DNA of 64,000 nucleotides from Pilasporangium apinafurcum (lineage: Eukaryota; Oomycota; Peronosporomycetes; Pythiales; Pythiaceae): assembly GCA_001600495.1 (NCBI GenBank), contig BCKE01000073.1, positions 115,699 to 179,698 on the forward strand, in the 5' to 3' direction. The notes beneath the pieces were generated by a model. The model was not told the DNA's origin, did no database searches, and saw only the letters and a program-made list of their open reading frames with translations. Both the position numbers and the translations under genes were made by a program. Positions 50,096 to 61,559 of this stretch are shown one piece after another; within the stretch, counting starts at the first letter, position 1; each line of letters begins with the position of its first letter.

Positions 50096-50579
50096 ACGTT
50101 ACTGTGAGTAGAGAGAAGTGAAGTTTTACGTTGGTAGTTTCTGTCTTGAACGATAACCGTATGGAGCTTCATGAATGTGCATTCGCAAAACATCCCTCCA
50201 ATTGTCGTCGAAGACGACCTAGAATCAGTGGGATTATTCTTCATTTTTGTATCCACCGAGCATTAAAGTAACAAAAAAAAATGTCAAACACAAACGGTAT
50301 TTTTCACACGGAACGCACGTATCACTCACATTTGTGGCCGTTTCGATCGGAGGAGTCACTATTTCGTCGACATTGACTAACATCGTCTAAACTGTAGGTC
50401 AGTTTGTAAATATCGCGCGTAACTAGACTCTGGTATAGACCATAAAATCGGAATTCACCATACCAATGATGGGTGGCAGCGAGACAAGCAGTTCAGTGTA
50501 GCAATTCACAAGTGCTAAGGGTGCTCATCGCTATCACTCCCATCGCTTGGAGATTGTTACTAGCAACATGAACTTGCAC

Positions 50580-51981
50580 CTGTGATGCAAGCCATCGCTA
50601 AAAACAGCTGGCTTCCTGGCGCTTCAATGGCTCCAATAGATTTATGCTCCAGAGAGAATATTCTTTCTTGTCAACGTAGAAGCTGCTGTGAGTTGACATC
50701 TTCGCATGAGTACTGGATCTTTTCCCTGAACATTCGTTACCTTCGACGATCTCCCTATCTGTTGCTAGTAAGAAAGGATGGTAGGGCATTGTGTGTGACA
50801 TGGGAAAGGAGAGACCTACATGGACTATCTCCCGAGAATTTCAGCGATATTTGCAATAAGAGGGAAGCCAGTATCATCTAGCTTTTCCATGCCAATCGCA
50901 CAGACTACGACAGCAGCGACGTGATGGAGAACTGTGTCAGACAGAGCGACCTAGAAATGATGTTGTGGGTACATGGAAAATGTTCCGAGCTATTCACAAC
51001 AGGAACATTGAATCATGTAATTTACAGGGATTATATCTCACTCTCCACAAGTTCCACACCTGCTTATTCGTCGCAGTTTCTTACTCAGATCACCCAATCT
51101 ATCACCACGCACTCAGCACCACGTCTCTGCTCGCAGACAAAGCTGAATGCCTCACAGAAATCAACCGACGCTTATCCAATATCTTCGTACCCTTTACGAG
51201 GAAATTGCATTTCAATGAGGTGCTAGATTATACTGTCATATCTGGATACATCAAACCGTTTAATTGGCTATGCACGTATCCAACAGCGATGGGTACAAAT
51301 CACAATGGCTGGTTGTATTAAGGATGTGTGTGAGTGGCCAGCAAGGAGATCTGGCGATGAACACTAGGAAATTTGCAAGTAATTCCATGCAGACGGGTAC
51401 GAGTATCCGTCTCCGATCATCGATATTGCCGCCCGCAGCAGAAATGTTCCGGTGCTTCGGTGGTCGTACAACAAAACATGGCCAGTTTCTCATATGTCAC
51501 GGAAAATTCATTGGATGATGATGGGGTCATTTGGATGTAATGAAGTGGGTAAGAGAGAAGAGATTCATATCCACAGACTTTGCTTTAAGACTAACATTTG
51601 AAATCGGGTAATTTACACTTAGCAAGTGGTTGCGTGCGCATTAGCCAGAGTCGAACACATGAGTAATGATAGGTCAAGCCACTCAGAAAGAGAACCTAGA
51701 GATAGTTTGCTTCTTCTCATGACGATCACACACACTTCTACAGTCAACAAGTTATGGATGATGCAGCTGCAAGCAACCACTTGGAGGTCGTCCACCTCCT
51801 TCACGACAACCGAGCAGAAAGCTGTACATCGAACACAATCGACATGACAGGAGATGTAGAGTTGCAATGGCTCTACACTCACAGGCGAAAGATGGCAGAT
51901 CTGCCCATGTTCGAGAATGGCCAGAGCAGGAAGCTCGTTAATAATTGGCGGGAAGCTGTGGATGCTCACACGGATGAGTAG
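50580..51981 (+). pseudogene. Long relic of an ankyrin-type family member
   Basis: Pieces in order on the plus strand: AMQAIAKNSWLPGAS (compare AMNVMATRGFLTGA), SDLEMMLWVHGKCSELFT, a short stretch ending GYIKPFNWLCTYP, then GHLDVMKWVREKRF. Finally comes an open segment with MDDAAASNHLEVVHLLHDNR, ELQWLYTHRRKMADL and a terminal WREAVDAHTDE. Multiple frameshifts and stops separate them. It spans nearly a full gene length upstream of member 9, so it is probably a former tandem copy. Confidence 0.75.
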
Positions 51982-52249
51982 TGTATTCTGCCGCTGGTCA
52001 TGATGGTTTATGATTTGCTGCATGTACGAGCTATCGTGATTTTAGTAGATATGTTTTTGCGCATTAGATCAATGGCTATTTAATACTAAGTGCATTTGCT
52101 TTCTGCGAGCTTCAGGAGCTTCATTAGTGGCATTCAATTACATATATATTTCTCGATGTATCCAAGGAAAACGGCACTGAAATACCTATGAACTAATGAT
52201 CATCAACTTTTCATTTCGAATGTGGTACTGATTAACCCTGGCAGATAGC

Positions 52250-52345
52250 TTAGACAGTGTAGATGGATACATCAATATGTTTCCAGCTGGTAGCTATTTC
52301 AAGCAGCATGTATCGTTGACATCTGATCCAGAAACTGAAGGCTAG
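52250..52345 (-). pseudogene. C-terminal relic of an ankyrin-type family member
   Basis: The minus strand reads LLEIATSWKHIDVSIYTV then a stop. It aligns with the cap of member 5 (REIATTWNQLHILYWLDAV). Only this cap is recognisable, on the strand opposite to the neighbouring member 9. Confidence 0.45.
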
Positions 52346-52518
52346 TCGCACACGGTTACGACATTATTTGCATCCATCACATAAGGGGTTTAAAGGCGCA
52401 CGCAACACGGTCGCAAGACCCGTCGTCATAGCCAACGGTCGCAACCTAAAGGGGTAAAAAAAATGGGGACGAGGCTCTCATCAGAAAGAAAATATCTTGA
52501 TCAATCCACTCACAGAGC

Positions 52519-54171
52519 ATGAAAAAACAATTAGGCGAAGGAATTCTCACTAGACTCGCAGTGGCCATCAGGAAGCAACCGGCATTGATAGGGATGTCGC
52601 ATATTACCTGCACCTTGGAGACATTTCTAGATACCTCAATCACTTGGAATCTCGCAGATGCCGCGCGCTTCCATTCAATGCACTTATTGAGACGAATTGC
52701 AGCAAGACAAACCACACAGTGGACGGATTTGCCACCTAAATTGATAAAATGCCGGCGACAACAAACATTCATGGAGGCGATGAACGCGATGGCACAGTAT
52801 GGCTTCATAGCAGGAGCACAATGGCTCATTGAAGAATATTTCCCAAATGCTCAAATGACGAACGTTACCCCAATAGCAGCGGCGAACGGTCAAGCGGATT
52901 TCCTCGCGTGGTTGCTTGACAAATTCCGTGATTCACAAAAGATCGACCCACTAAGTCTATTGCATGCAGTGCAAAGAGGATATTTGGAAGTTTTGCGTGT
53001 GCTCTGGAGCAAGCAACAGCACCACGTTTTATCGCTAAAGAATATCAACGATGCCAGTAAATTTGCGGATTTGCCGATCATTCAGTTTTTTCACACACAC
53101 AGCCCCAAATTTGATAGCCGCGATGCGATGGACATGGCTGCCAAATCGGGAAACTTGGAATTGATGATCTGGCTCCACGAGCACCGCTTCGAGATGTTTA
53201 CCGAGCGGCTATTTAATCATGCCGTGTGGTCGGGGCATGCACATATCGTGCACTACATTCACAAACACTATCATCGATTGGCTGCGTGTACCAACAGGAT
53301 GATGAACGTTGCTGCATCTCATGGATACATGGAACTCTTCAAGTGGTTGTATGCCAATCGAACAGAGGAATATCAGCCGCAATGGATCGCTCGACCGGTG
53401 TTGCTGCTGCGATGGCGAGAAGGGAAGACATCTGATGGTCATTGGGATGTTTGCAAGTGGTTGTACAAACACAAATACGAGTGCTTACCAGAATTTGTTG
53501 CGGTGGCCATGATCAGTGGAAATTTGCCAATGCTACAGTGGCTTTATGACAAGTACAGACTCGTTGTAGCTCGTAATGCATCGCTCTTTACGAGTGATGC
53601 GGCCAGCCATGGTTGTTTGGAGACATTGCAATGGCTGGATAGTATTGGCTGTGAGTTCTGCGAATTGGCGGTCATTGGAGCAGTGGAAGGTGGCCATCTC
53701 TCTGTAGTCAAGTGGCTTCATGAACGTCATGGCTTGGAGCTTTGGTCACGACGAGCCATGGATACAGCTGCCGCATTGGGTCATTTGGATGTGATTCGAT
53801 ACCTGCACTTGTACCAGCACGCAAGATGCACAACCAAGGCGATGGATAAGGCCGCTCAGTTCAATCATATTGCCGTCGTTGAATTCCTCCATGAGAACCG
53901 CACGGAAGGCTGCACAACCGACGCAATGGATCGCACCACGAGCGTCGAAATCCTTGATTACCTTCATAGGAACCGCAAAGAAGGCTGCACCGAGCAAGCC
54001 ATCGAGTTTGCATTGGCGTGGGGAAATTTACAAGCAATTGAGTGGTTTTACAAGTATAAACGCAAGCTTGTGAATTTGGCACGTGTGCGTGAAAAGGCAC
54101 AAGAAGCCAAGCTGTATCACATTCTGTATTGGGTTGAGGCCATGGAAGCAGGAGAAGTCGAAGCGGGATGA
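52519..54171 (+). CDS. Ankyrin-type repeat protein, family member 9
   Basis: 550 aa, intronless, from the ATG at 52519. The N-terminal module has MSHITCTLETFLDTSITWNL and RRQQTFMEAMNAMAQYGF. The array includes GHWDVCKWLYKHKYEC, GNLPMLQWLYDKYRLV and LGHLDVIRYLHLYQHARCTT, then LHENRTEGCTTDAMDRTT and HRNRKEGCTEQAIEFA. The cap is IEWFYKYKRKLVNLARVREKA...YHILYWVEAMEAGE. It is the only intact member in a 10-kb stretch otherwise full of relics. The 40 bp before the ATG contain a purine-rich leader. Confidence 0.85.
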   Translation: MKKQLGEGILTRLAVAIRKQPALIGMSHITCTLETFLDTSITWNLADAARFHSMHLLRRIAARQTTQWTDLPPKLIKCRRQQTFMEAMNAMAQYGFIAGAQWLIEEYFPNAQMTNVTPIAAANGQADFLAWLLDKFRDSQKIDPLSLLHAVQRGYLEVLRVLWSKQQHHVLSLKNINDASKFADLPIIQFFHTHSPKFDSRDAMDMAAKSGNLELMIWLHEHRFEMFTERLFNHAVWSGHAHIVHYIHKHYHRLAACTNRMMNVAASHGYMELFKWLYANRTEEYQPQWIARPVLLLRWREGKTSDGHWDVCKWLYKHKYECLPEFVAVAMISGNLPMLQWLYDKYRLVVARNASLFTSDAASHGCLETLQWLDSIGCEFCELAVIGAVEGGHLSVVKWLHERHGLELWSRRAMDTAAALGHLDVIRYLHLYQHARCTTKAMDKAAQFNHIAVVEFLHENRTEGCTTDAMDRTTSVEILDYLHRNRKEGCTEQAIEFALAWGNLQAIEWFYKYKRKLVNLARVREKAQEAKLYHILYWVEAMEAGEVEAG

Positions 54172-54483
54172 CAAAAATGGAAAAACTCTTATGCTCTCGT
54201 CGCCTCGTAGCTTGTATAATATATGGTGCATATATTTCACAAAAGCACAAAGTCTGACTCTGACGCGTCCATATTGCAATTGAGCTTGACGCTTGTTTGC
54301 TAATTGACTTGATTATTGCAAATGCCATAATCAGCAGCATTCGAGATCAATCGACATCAGCTTCGGAAAAGAAGATGATGGGATAAAGAATCATAACTGC
54401 TTTGCATTCATTTCATAGTGTATTTATCCATCGCATTTTTGTTGTTGTGATAGGATTTGGAAAAGTAATCCACAAGAGATACA

Positions 54484-55995
54484 ATGACCACTTTTAGATG
54501 CGTCCGTGACTGCATCTCTAGAAGTGGTATTCCACGCCACATTCCTTTGAAGAACGTACCTTTGTTAACCACAATGCGCGTCGTCTGCCAACAGTGGTCA
54601 GCTATCGCGTTGCTGACTCACATGCTTCGCCACATCGAAATAATTCTGGACATACCGTTTGACTAGACACTCTGGTATGCGATACGTTATGACTCGATCT
54701 ACCTGCTGAATTATATGGCGCAGAAAATGGAAGAACAGTGGGGTCTGCTGCCAAAAACACAGTCAAACGTCGTTGCTACTGGCAACTGCAGTTCACTGCC
54801 GCTTTCTATGAGTTGGTGGAACAAGGGTTCTACCCGATTTGCAATGGTTACGTAACGTTTTCTTTCCAGACGGATAAGTCCATGCTGCAGCAGCGTTCGT
54901 CATTTTGAGCCGACGCGCTAACGTGTTCGCATGGACCCTAAATACACTTCCTGACAAAACCAGCGTGTCCCTTGTTAGCGTTTTGCTTTCCAGCAGCACT
55001 TTTGGCGCCATATTTTGAGTTGTGGGGGCGCACATGACCTTGTGCTTGCGAGTTTATTTTGATATTGCGTATAAACCCGCAATAATTTTCTTGTAGGTGA
55101 GTGAATTCCGAGGTATGGTTTATAAAAACTGTTGGTCAACCGTTCGCAGTGGCGCAATCTGATTATGCGCACACATGTTGCCATCTTACCTGTGCATAAT
55201 CCACACTTGGACGTGGATCGTGTGATGTTCAATAGGGATCTGGATGTGATGCAGTTGCTCAATCCCAAAGGTTTCTGGTTTACGGATCCAGCGATCGCGT
55301 TGCTATGAAGAATGCCCATTTGTCGGTCGTTAAATGACTGAATATTGAGGATTCGGAGATCTTCACGACCTGAGTCATTAATCACGCTGTATCAGAAGCT
55401 CCTTAGGAGTTGATGTGCTACCTCCATGAACAGCGAATGGAAGGCCGCACTACATTGTCTATGGAGAAAGTGATTATACGTGACTGTCTTCCCATGCTCC
55501 AATTCCTCCACAAGCATCGAACATATGGATGCACCATCAATGTGATGGACTTTACGTCGAAGGCGGCAATTCTCGATTACCTTCACCGAAATCGCACCGA
55601 AATCTGTATAATGAGAGCTTGTGTGAACATAACGCAATTTTGGTCAATTGAATACCCTGGAATTGTTGTACATTCATATGCGAGAGATGGCGGATTTGAA
55701 GCAAGTAATTCGACAAACTAAAATGACCCCATGGGCACCGGCTTGAGCTTTTCAGTGTCAAAGCTGTGGATGCTACTGTGAAGGCGAGACGTTGTGATAT
55801 GTTGCATTTTTCCCACAACAATTTAACCGAAAGCTACACGAGAGACCCGGTTCATTTAGCCGCTCGTGGACAGACAAAATATTTGCAGCAACTGTATATG
55901 TATATGCATAAGCGCGCGTTCGTGAACTTGGATGACATAGATTGGCCAGAACTCAATATACGTCATAGAGTGGGTCGTGCATTTACGTGCAGTGA
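54484..55995 (+). pseudogene. Near full-length relic of an ankyrin-type family member
   Basis: The plus strand retains an N-terminal module (LTTMRVVCQQW, HMLRHIEIILDIPFD-stop, then AIRYDSIYLLNYMAQKMEEQ). Distal repeats follow: LMCYLHEQRMEGRTTLSMEK, MLQFLHKHRTYGCTINVMD and ILDYLHRNRTEICIMRA. The last recognisable piece is a cap-like YMHKRAFVNLDDIDW. The middle is badly scrambled. It is downstream of and parallel to member 9. Confidence 0.75.
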
Positions 55996-57469
55996 AAGAG
56001 ACAAAACATTGAGTGAGAATGCAGGGAAATTTAGAAATTGGGAGAGAGTAGTAGAGAACTATCGTGATTCTGCTTCTACAAGGATTAAGTGCGAACATAT
56101 TGCTAGCTCATAATGGTGAGCTCGGTTTATTATTATCATTATCATTGGGATTTCTTGGATGCTATATCAGTCCGTTGTTTTGTAAACTAGGCTGTGTGCA
56201 GTCCTGATCATCAATGAGAAAAAAGCAGTTTGGGTATACTGACGCATATACTCACGCTAAGATAAGAGTGCACTGAAAAATATCAGCAAGCATGAAAGAC
56301 ACAATCTCTTTCTTGTACAATCCCCAAGCAGTACGAACTAGGATACTGGTGATGATCAGTCGCAGTGGTATGAACAAATGCAAAGTTCATCATTGTAGTG
56401 CAGCGTTCGTGATGTTTGACCATCAAAGCTCGCATGAATGACATGTGGATACTATGCGAGCTTAGGACCACCATGACGTAATCTATGTGCATTCAAGCGA
56501 TGCTTTGCTCATTACTCCAGAAGACCACGTTGTCCTAGACGTATCATATCTAAGTATTCCGATGCGAGCAAGATCATCTCTTCATAGAAAAATGTGGATG
56601 GTACACAATAGCCTTTTGTGTCTCTGACTTTGGAACACGCAAACCCCACCCGTAACATGATCATAGCGTTATATTGATCAAATATTGCGAATCACATGTT
56701 CTAATCATATCTGAAGCATTGTCGATATGCGATGAAAGGAATAGGCGCCTCACGTTCGGATGTATTGGCGCTTCGAATGCTGATGGTTCCCATTTATTTA
56801 TCCGTCAGGCAAAGCGATCGATAAAGGCCAAAGTTTTATCATATTATGCCATCGATATGTCGCAACGTAAAAGATACTCTCGTTTTGACTGCCGATAATC
56901 CTGTGATTGTGTGTTTTCAAAGATATTCATGATATATGTATTGTGATGCTATCCAAAAATGAGCATATGGCACATCATTTCACACCTTTACAGCTGATAT
57001 CGGCTGTTTCCGACATTCAGTGACTCTGACCAGTTTTTCCCCTTCATTCCTCAGGTAATCTTATTCCATACGCTTGTTTCTCCCATTATAATCAAGATCA
57101 AGATCGTCTTTTTCAGGCAGTAGGACACAAACTGACTGTTAGTACACCCCAAGCACCAGATATCATCAATCGAACAATCCAATGCAATCTTGTAAATCAC
57201 TTTATGTCCCGACTTTGACCCTACACGTCGCATGTCAGTGCGTACGCATAAGCTTTTTCCTGACTGTGCGTCCCTCCACCACTAAGAGAATAATTGATAT
57301 CCTGTGTCTTTCCTCCATAGAGGGAATCATCATACAAAACGGGTCAATCATATCTTGATTCTCATGTGAATAGCTCTTGAGTTTTGTATTTCAAGTCGCT
57401 GTTCATTTTCCAACGTACCTCGCAACCCGCAAGGACGTAGCCAGCTCCATTTCTCAGTCTCTTTCAAAA
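55996..57469. other. Intergenic stretch
   Basis: No gene recognised. A short frame at 56674-56898 has no supporting feature. The last 150 bp are the leader of the glucanase gene. Confidence 0.4.
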
Positions 57470-58795
57470 ATGATGCTCAAGTTTGTGAAGCCACTAGTTG
57501 CTGGCACTGCCGCTCTGGTTAGCTGCCTCCTTACCCAAGGTGCTCTCGCCGATGTCCAGGGCAACATGGCAGTCACCTACAGCGCTATGCACTCTCTGGA
57601 TTATCCGCTCGATGGCACCAATGTCGATGCCGACGCGCTTGCGGCTTCAATCGACACTGATTTTGAGTTCATCGCACAGTACTTCACGCATACGCGCACG
57701 TTCTATTCGCAATTCTACGGTGTCAACGTCGGGAAGTACGCGCATGCACATGGCGTGAAATTGCACTTGGGCATCTACATGACAACCGAGTCATGGATTG
57801 AAGACGAAATCCAGAATGCTGTCGACGCCGTGCAGAATTACGAAGGCACGGTCGAAGCCATTATGGTCGGTAATGAGAACTTGGGTACGTTCACAGCTAC
57901 TGATATCCTTAATATTGTGAGCGAAGTTAAGGAGCGTCTCGGCGACGAATTGGCTCTCACGGTCAAGTTTGGCACAGTACAGACCATCACGTCGTACTTA
58001 TCCACGGACTCGAGCTTGTCCGCTCAGGTCCAACAGCTCGCGGATGGACTGGATGTGCTAGGTGTCAATATCTACCCGTTCTTCAACAACAACTACGACT
58101 CGAACGATCGTATCGCCATCTTGGAGTCAAACTGGAATTCGATGGTCACTAAGTTCACCGCCGATAAGATCTTGCTGACTGAGACTGGCTACCCGACGGC
58201 AGGGAGCTCTTCGTCATTGGCACCGGATGTGTACCCCTCGTTAGACGAATCGATCGCGTACTTCAGTGCGGTGAAGGCCTGGTCACCTCCGGGTGCACCA
58301 TCGAAGATCAAGTACTGGTTCGACATCTTTGACCGACGTCCGGACGATAACACGATGGGTGTGGACTATGAACAGCATTTTGGTATCTTCGATTACCTCC
58401 GTCAACCGAAAGGTGACTATGACATCGAGCTGCTCAGCACGACGTCTAGTTCTAACAATTCTACGAGCACTGACACAGAAGATGAAGAGCGTTCCAATGA
58501 TTCCAATGGTTCGGATGAGTACACGGCGTCTCCGTCCACCAACAACTCGGTCACAACTGATGAAGATTCTACTGACGATAATTCCTCGTCAAATGGCGTT
58601 GTGCCAACGGGCAACTCCGCGTCAACTGATGGATCCTCGATCATCAACGATTCTAATGATGCGATGACTTTGCCAACTAACCCGTCACCGTCGACCGACG
58701 CATCTGCTTCCACCAGCAGTTCGACCTCGACGGATGATGCGTCATCGCCAAAGATTTGCAACGATGAAAGTGTTGTCATGCAGGTAAAAGCTTAA
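57470..58795 (+). CDS. Secreted GH17 beta-1,3-glucanase/glucanosyltransferase-like protein
   Basis: 441 aa from the ATG at 57470; the longer open frame starts at a TTG, and this ATG opens the signal peptide. The signal peptide (KFVKPLVAGTAALVSCLLTQ, then GALA) is predicted to be cut after residue 27. The GH17 barrel follows, with the acid/base Glu136 in MVGNENLG, a short VNIYPFF motif and the nucleophile Glu238 in LLTETGYPT. After about residue 350 comes a long Ser/Thr/Asp/Asn-rich tail, probably O-glycosylated and wall-facing. No clear GPI signal is seen at the end. It acts on beta-1,3-glucan, the main oomycete wall polymer, in wall remodelling or secretion. Confidence 0.9.
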   Translation: MMLKFVKPLVAGTAALVSCLLTQGALADVQGNMAVTYSAMHSLDYPLDGTNVDADALAASIDTDFEFIAQYFTHTRTFYSQFYGVNVGKYAHAHGVKLHLGIYMTTESWIEDEIQNAVDAVQNYEGTVEAIMVGNENLGTFTATDILNIVSEVKERLGDELALTVKFGTVQTITSYLSTDSSLSAQVQQLADGLDVLGVNIYPFFNNNYDSNDRIAILESNWNSMVTKFTADKILLTETGYPTAGSSSSLAPDVYPSLDESIAYFSAVKAWSPPGAPSKIKYWFDIFDRRPDDNTMGVDYEQHFGIFDYLRQPKGDYDIELLSTTSSSNNSTSTDTEDEERSNDSNGSDEYTASPSTNNSVTTDEDSTDDNSSSNGVVPTGNSASTDGSSIINDSNDAMTLPTNPSPSTDASASTSSSTSTDDASSPKICNDESVVMQVKA

Positions 58796-58939
58796 AGTAT
58801 AAATACATAAAAAATGATGAGACAGAAAGAAGGAAAGAAAAGCAGGAGCCACAGTTCCTAATGACCCAAGTTGGTCTAATCTAACAAGATAATGAGGCCT
58901 AGCGCAATATTACGACTTGTGCATACTATTTTCTCTATA

Positions 58940-59490
58940 TTCAATAGCAAATACGCGATGGTTAAAGCAGTGATGGATGGGGAATGGGCATGATCCTATG
59001 GCTGCATAAGAATTGCTCTGAACCGTTTACTGTCGGTCACTTATGCGCTGCTGTGTGAATAGAGTATTTCAAAATTACGCAATATCTTCACCACAATGTT
59101 AAGGACATCGTGATAACTTCCAGAAATCTGATGAATATCGCTGTAATGAGTGCTCACGTAGAGCTTCTGCACAACCACTTGCCTCCATTCTGTAGCCAAG
59201 GTGCGATGTGAAGATCGATGCAATAAGGAAATTTGGAGACTGTGGTACAGTTACTCAAACATCAATTCAAGCCATTGACGTTTGATCTCTCTAAGTCTGC
59301 TGTAGCTCGAAGCCATGTACATCTGGTTGAGTAGCTGTATACAAATCGCCGGGAAATCACAGTGGTCTCCAACCGTATCATCGACATTGCAGCGATCAAT
59401 GGGCACGTCAACCTCTTTAAGTAGCTGTATACAAAACAGGAGGAAAATAACTACAGTCAAGAAAAACTAGCATATCTTTATACACAGACT
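58940..59490 (+). pseudogene. Relic of an ankyrin-type family member
   Basis: The plus strand reads MILWLHKNCSEPFTVGHLCAAV then stop, ITQYLHHNVKDIVITSRNLMNIAVMSAHVELL, and later VVSNRIIDIAAINGHVNLFK then stop and LYTKQEE. These are middle repeats of the family (compare MLWLHEHxxEPFT...YLHxHH...MMNxAAxxGHLEMLKWLY). Stops replace conserved tryptophan codons twice (TAG for TGG before LYT). Confidence 0.75.
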
Positions 59491-59559
59491 TCATACATGA
59501 TTGTGGTGGCTATTAAGCTACTGTGCGAGCGTACGTCATCCAAACACTACTGCATCACA

Positions 59560-59765
59560 GAATAATTGCTTCGTGAATGGCTATGTCGTACTTTTCTGAC
59601 CAAAGCAGTATTTGCAAACTCCTCTGACTCCACATAGTTGTTTCGTCCAGAAATGCGTCGATTATAGAGGTGACATACATGTGCGCAGAGAGTATTGGAA
59701 CGCTCTTGCATACAATCAATACGCATAGAGACCAGCGATGATGACTTTTCGTGTTCATAATCAAG
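59560..59765 (-). pseudogene. N-terminal relic of an ankyrin-type family member
   Basis: The minus strand reads VCKSVPILSAHMYVTSIIDA, then FLDETTMW. This matches the family's N-terminal module (VVMRAIPILPELSHITHTIDTFLDPTVDW) at near-identical spacing. Only this module is seen, on the strand opposite to the adjacent relic at 58940-59490. Confidence 0.55.
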
Positions 59766-60090
59766 ATTTGATCTACTGTTGTGACATTTGGGTTCAGTTT
59801 GATGTTGCAGGAATGTATGGACTATTGGAGATGTGCAGATAAGCATTTGTCACAATCAAGATGATGCGCTGGGTCATGTGGAATCAACATGATGTCGCGA
59901 TCGCTTCAACACTCAAATATCTTGCGCAGTGACGTTAACTAAGCTACATGCATTCTCTTCCCCACTACCAACAAGGGCTTGTCTCAAACGACAGTCTTAG
60001 TTGACAAGAGCGGGCTTGAAGACTCACAATTGAAATTTCCATCACGTGCACAATTCCAACCTTCCAGCCACTCCAACAGCTTTAAACTCC

Positions 60091-61260
60091 ATGAGTGCTT
60101 ACAAAAACTTTGCGGTCATTGGTGTCGGATCTCTCGGAACCTTTGTGGTTGACGAGCTTTTGAAGAAAGATGCCATCGTCACGATCCTCACCCGCGATGC
60201 TAATAAGGTTCGTGTCTACATTCGCAAGTGACTCCATTCGCTCATATATTCACTTGTTTTTCTGTCATTACCAGCCTGAGTTTCAACCATTCAAGGAACG
60301 CGGTGTAAAAGTCATTGCAGTCGATTACAGTAATACCGAGGCTCTCCAAGATGCGCTTGTGGGTATTGAAGTTGTGTAAGTTGGTTCTTCATCGATTGCT
60401 TTTGATCTATAGCGTCCGTCATAATACTCACATCATGCTCATGCACCACTATGGGTTCTTTCAATAATATAATAATCTGTAGCATCTCCACACTCGCGAA
60501 CTCCCAAGTATCTTTGCAGATTAAGACCATCAAAGCAGCCAAGGCTGCTGGTGTGCAGCTATTTATTCCATCAGAGGTGAGATCTATCGACTTTCACAAA
60601 CTTGTGATCATTGAACATGATCATCTAATATGCTTCCCTACTTAGTATGGCATTGACGCGGATACTTCAGACGAAATGAGTAGCGGTCCAAAGACTGCCA
60701 AGCATTTGATGCGGACGACTCTGAGACAACTCGATTTACCGTTTACATTGTTCATGACGGGCTTCTTCGCGGATGTGATGCCCTGGTAAGTCATGGTAGA
60801 AAATCGATAGTACAAACAAATGTGGCACTCACATCTTGTGTTGCGCAGGTATGTTGACTACAGATACGCCGAAGGCTATGTATGTGCTGTTGGGACGGGC
60901 AAAGTCCCATTCAGTACCACCTCTCGTCTTGATATTGCTCGCTTCATGGCTCATGTGCTCATGACGGCACCAAAAGAATCGCTCGAATGGGCAGTAATGA
61001 GAATTGAAGGGGACCGTAAGTCACCTGTGGAGCTTGCAGCGTTGGCGTCGAAGAAATTCGGCAAGAAAGTCGAAGTGCGCTACATTGATCCCGCGGTAAA
61101 TGCCAAGGCAATCAATACCGACTTCAAGGCGTTCCTATATGCTCATGTCGAAAATGGGACAGCTGTCGTGGGGACCGAAGAGGAAGTCAAGGAAACGATT
61201 GCCAAATTCTATCCGGATTGGAATCCAGCTCCTCTGGAAGACTGCCTTGTATTGATGTAG
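60091..61260 (+). CDS. NmrA-like NAD(P)-binding reductase (isoflavone reductase-like), five exons
   Basis: Exons 60091-60207, 60275-60375, 60483-60576, 60646-60785 and 60849-61260 join in frame over GT-AG introns of 67, 107, 69 and 63 nt to give 287 aa. The start MSAYKNFAVIGVGSLGTFVV has the dinucleotide-binding GxGxxG-type loop of the NmrA/atypical short-chain dehydrogenase family. VVISTLAN and AAGVQLFIPSE (usually followed by YG, supplied here by exon 4) are family landmarks. The substrate is unknown: NmrA-like members are either redox sensors or reductases of small phenolics. It is the most intron-rich gene in the window. An in-frame ATG 45 nt upstream is possible. Confidence 0.88.
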
Positions 61261-61559
61261 GTAAGAATCCGAAGCAGAGATGGAGAATGACAAGATATCT
61301 ATAATTCTGCAAGTTTAGTGTCCATCATGAAACTTCAAGACGAACGACAAGAGGTTCAGATATGTTAGCATACATATCGTTTTCTTTTCCTGCATTTGAC
61401 ACCATCAGCTTGAGTAAAAAAACAAAATATTCCAATGATACTCATATCTGTTCTGTACTTACTTTATGTACTACTAAAGAATTGCAGTTGTCCTGTTGGT
61501 TTGATTTTTTCGATGCCTTTGATTATGCTGTTTCTCAAAGCTGCAGTTCTTTCTATCTT

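Noticed and set aside
58417-58779. 120-aa acidic minus-strand frame
   Set aside because: Antisense of the Ser/Thr-rich tail of the GH17 gene.
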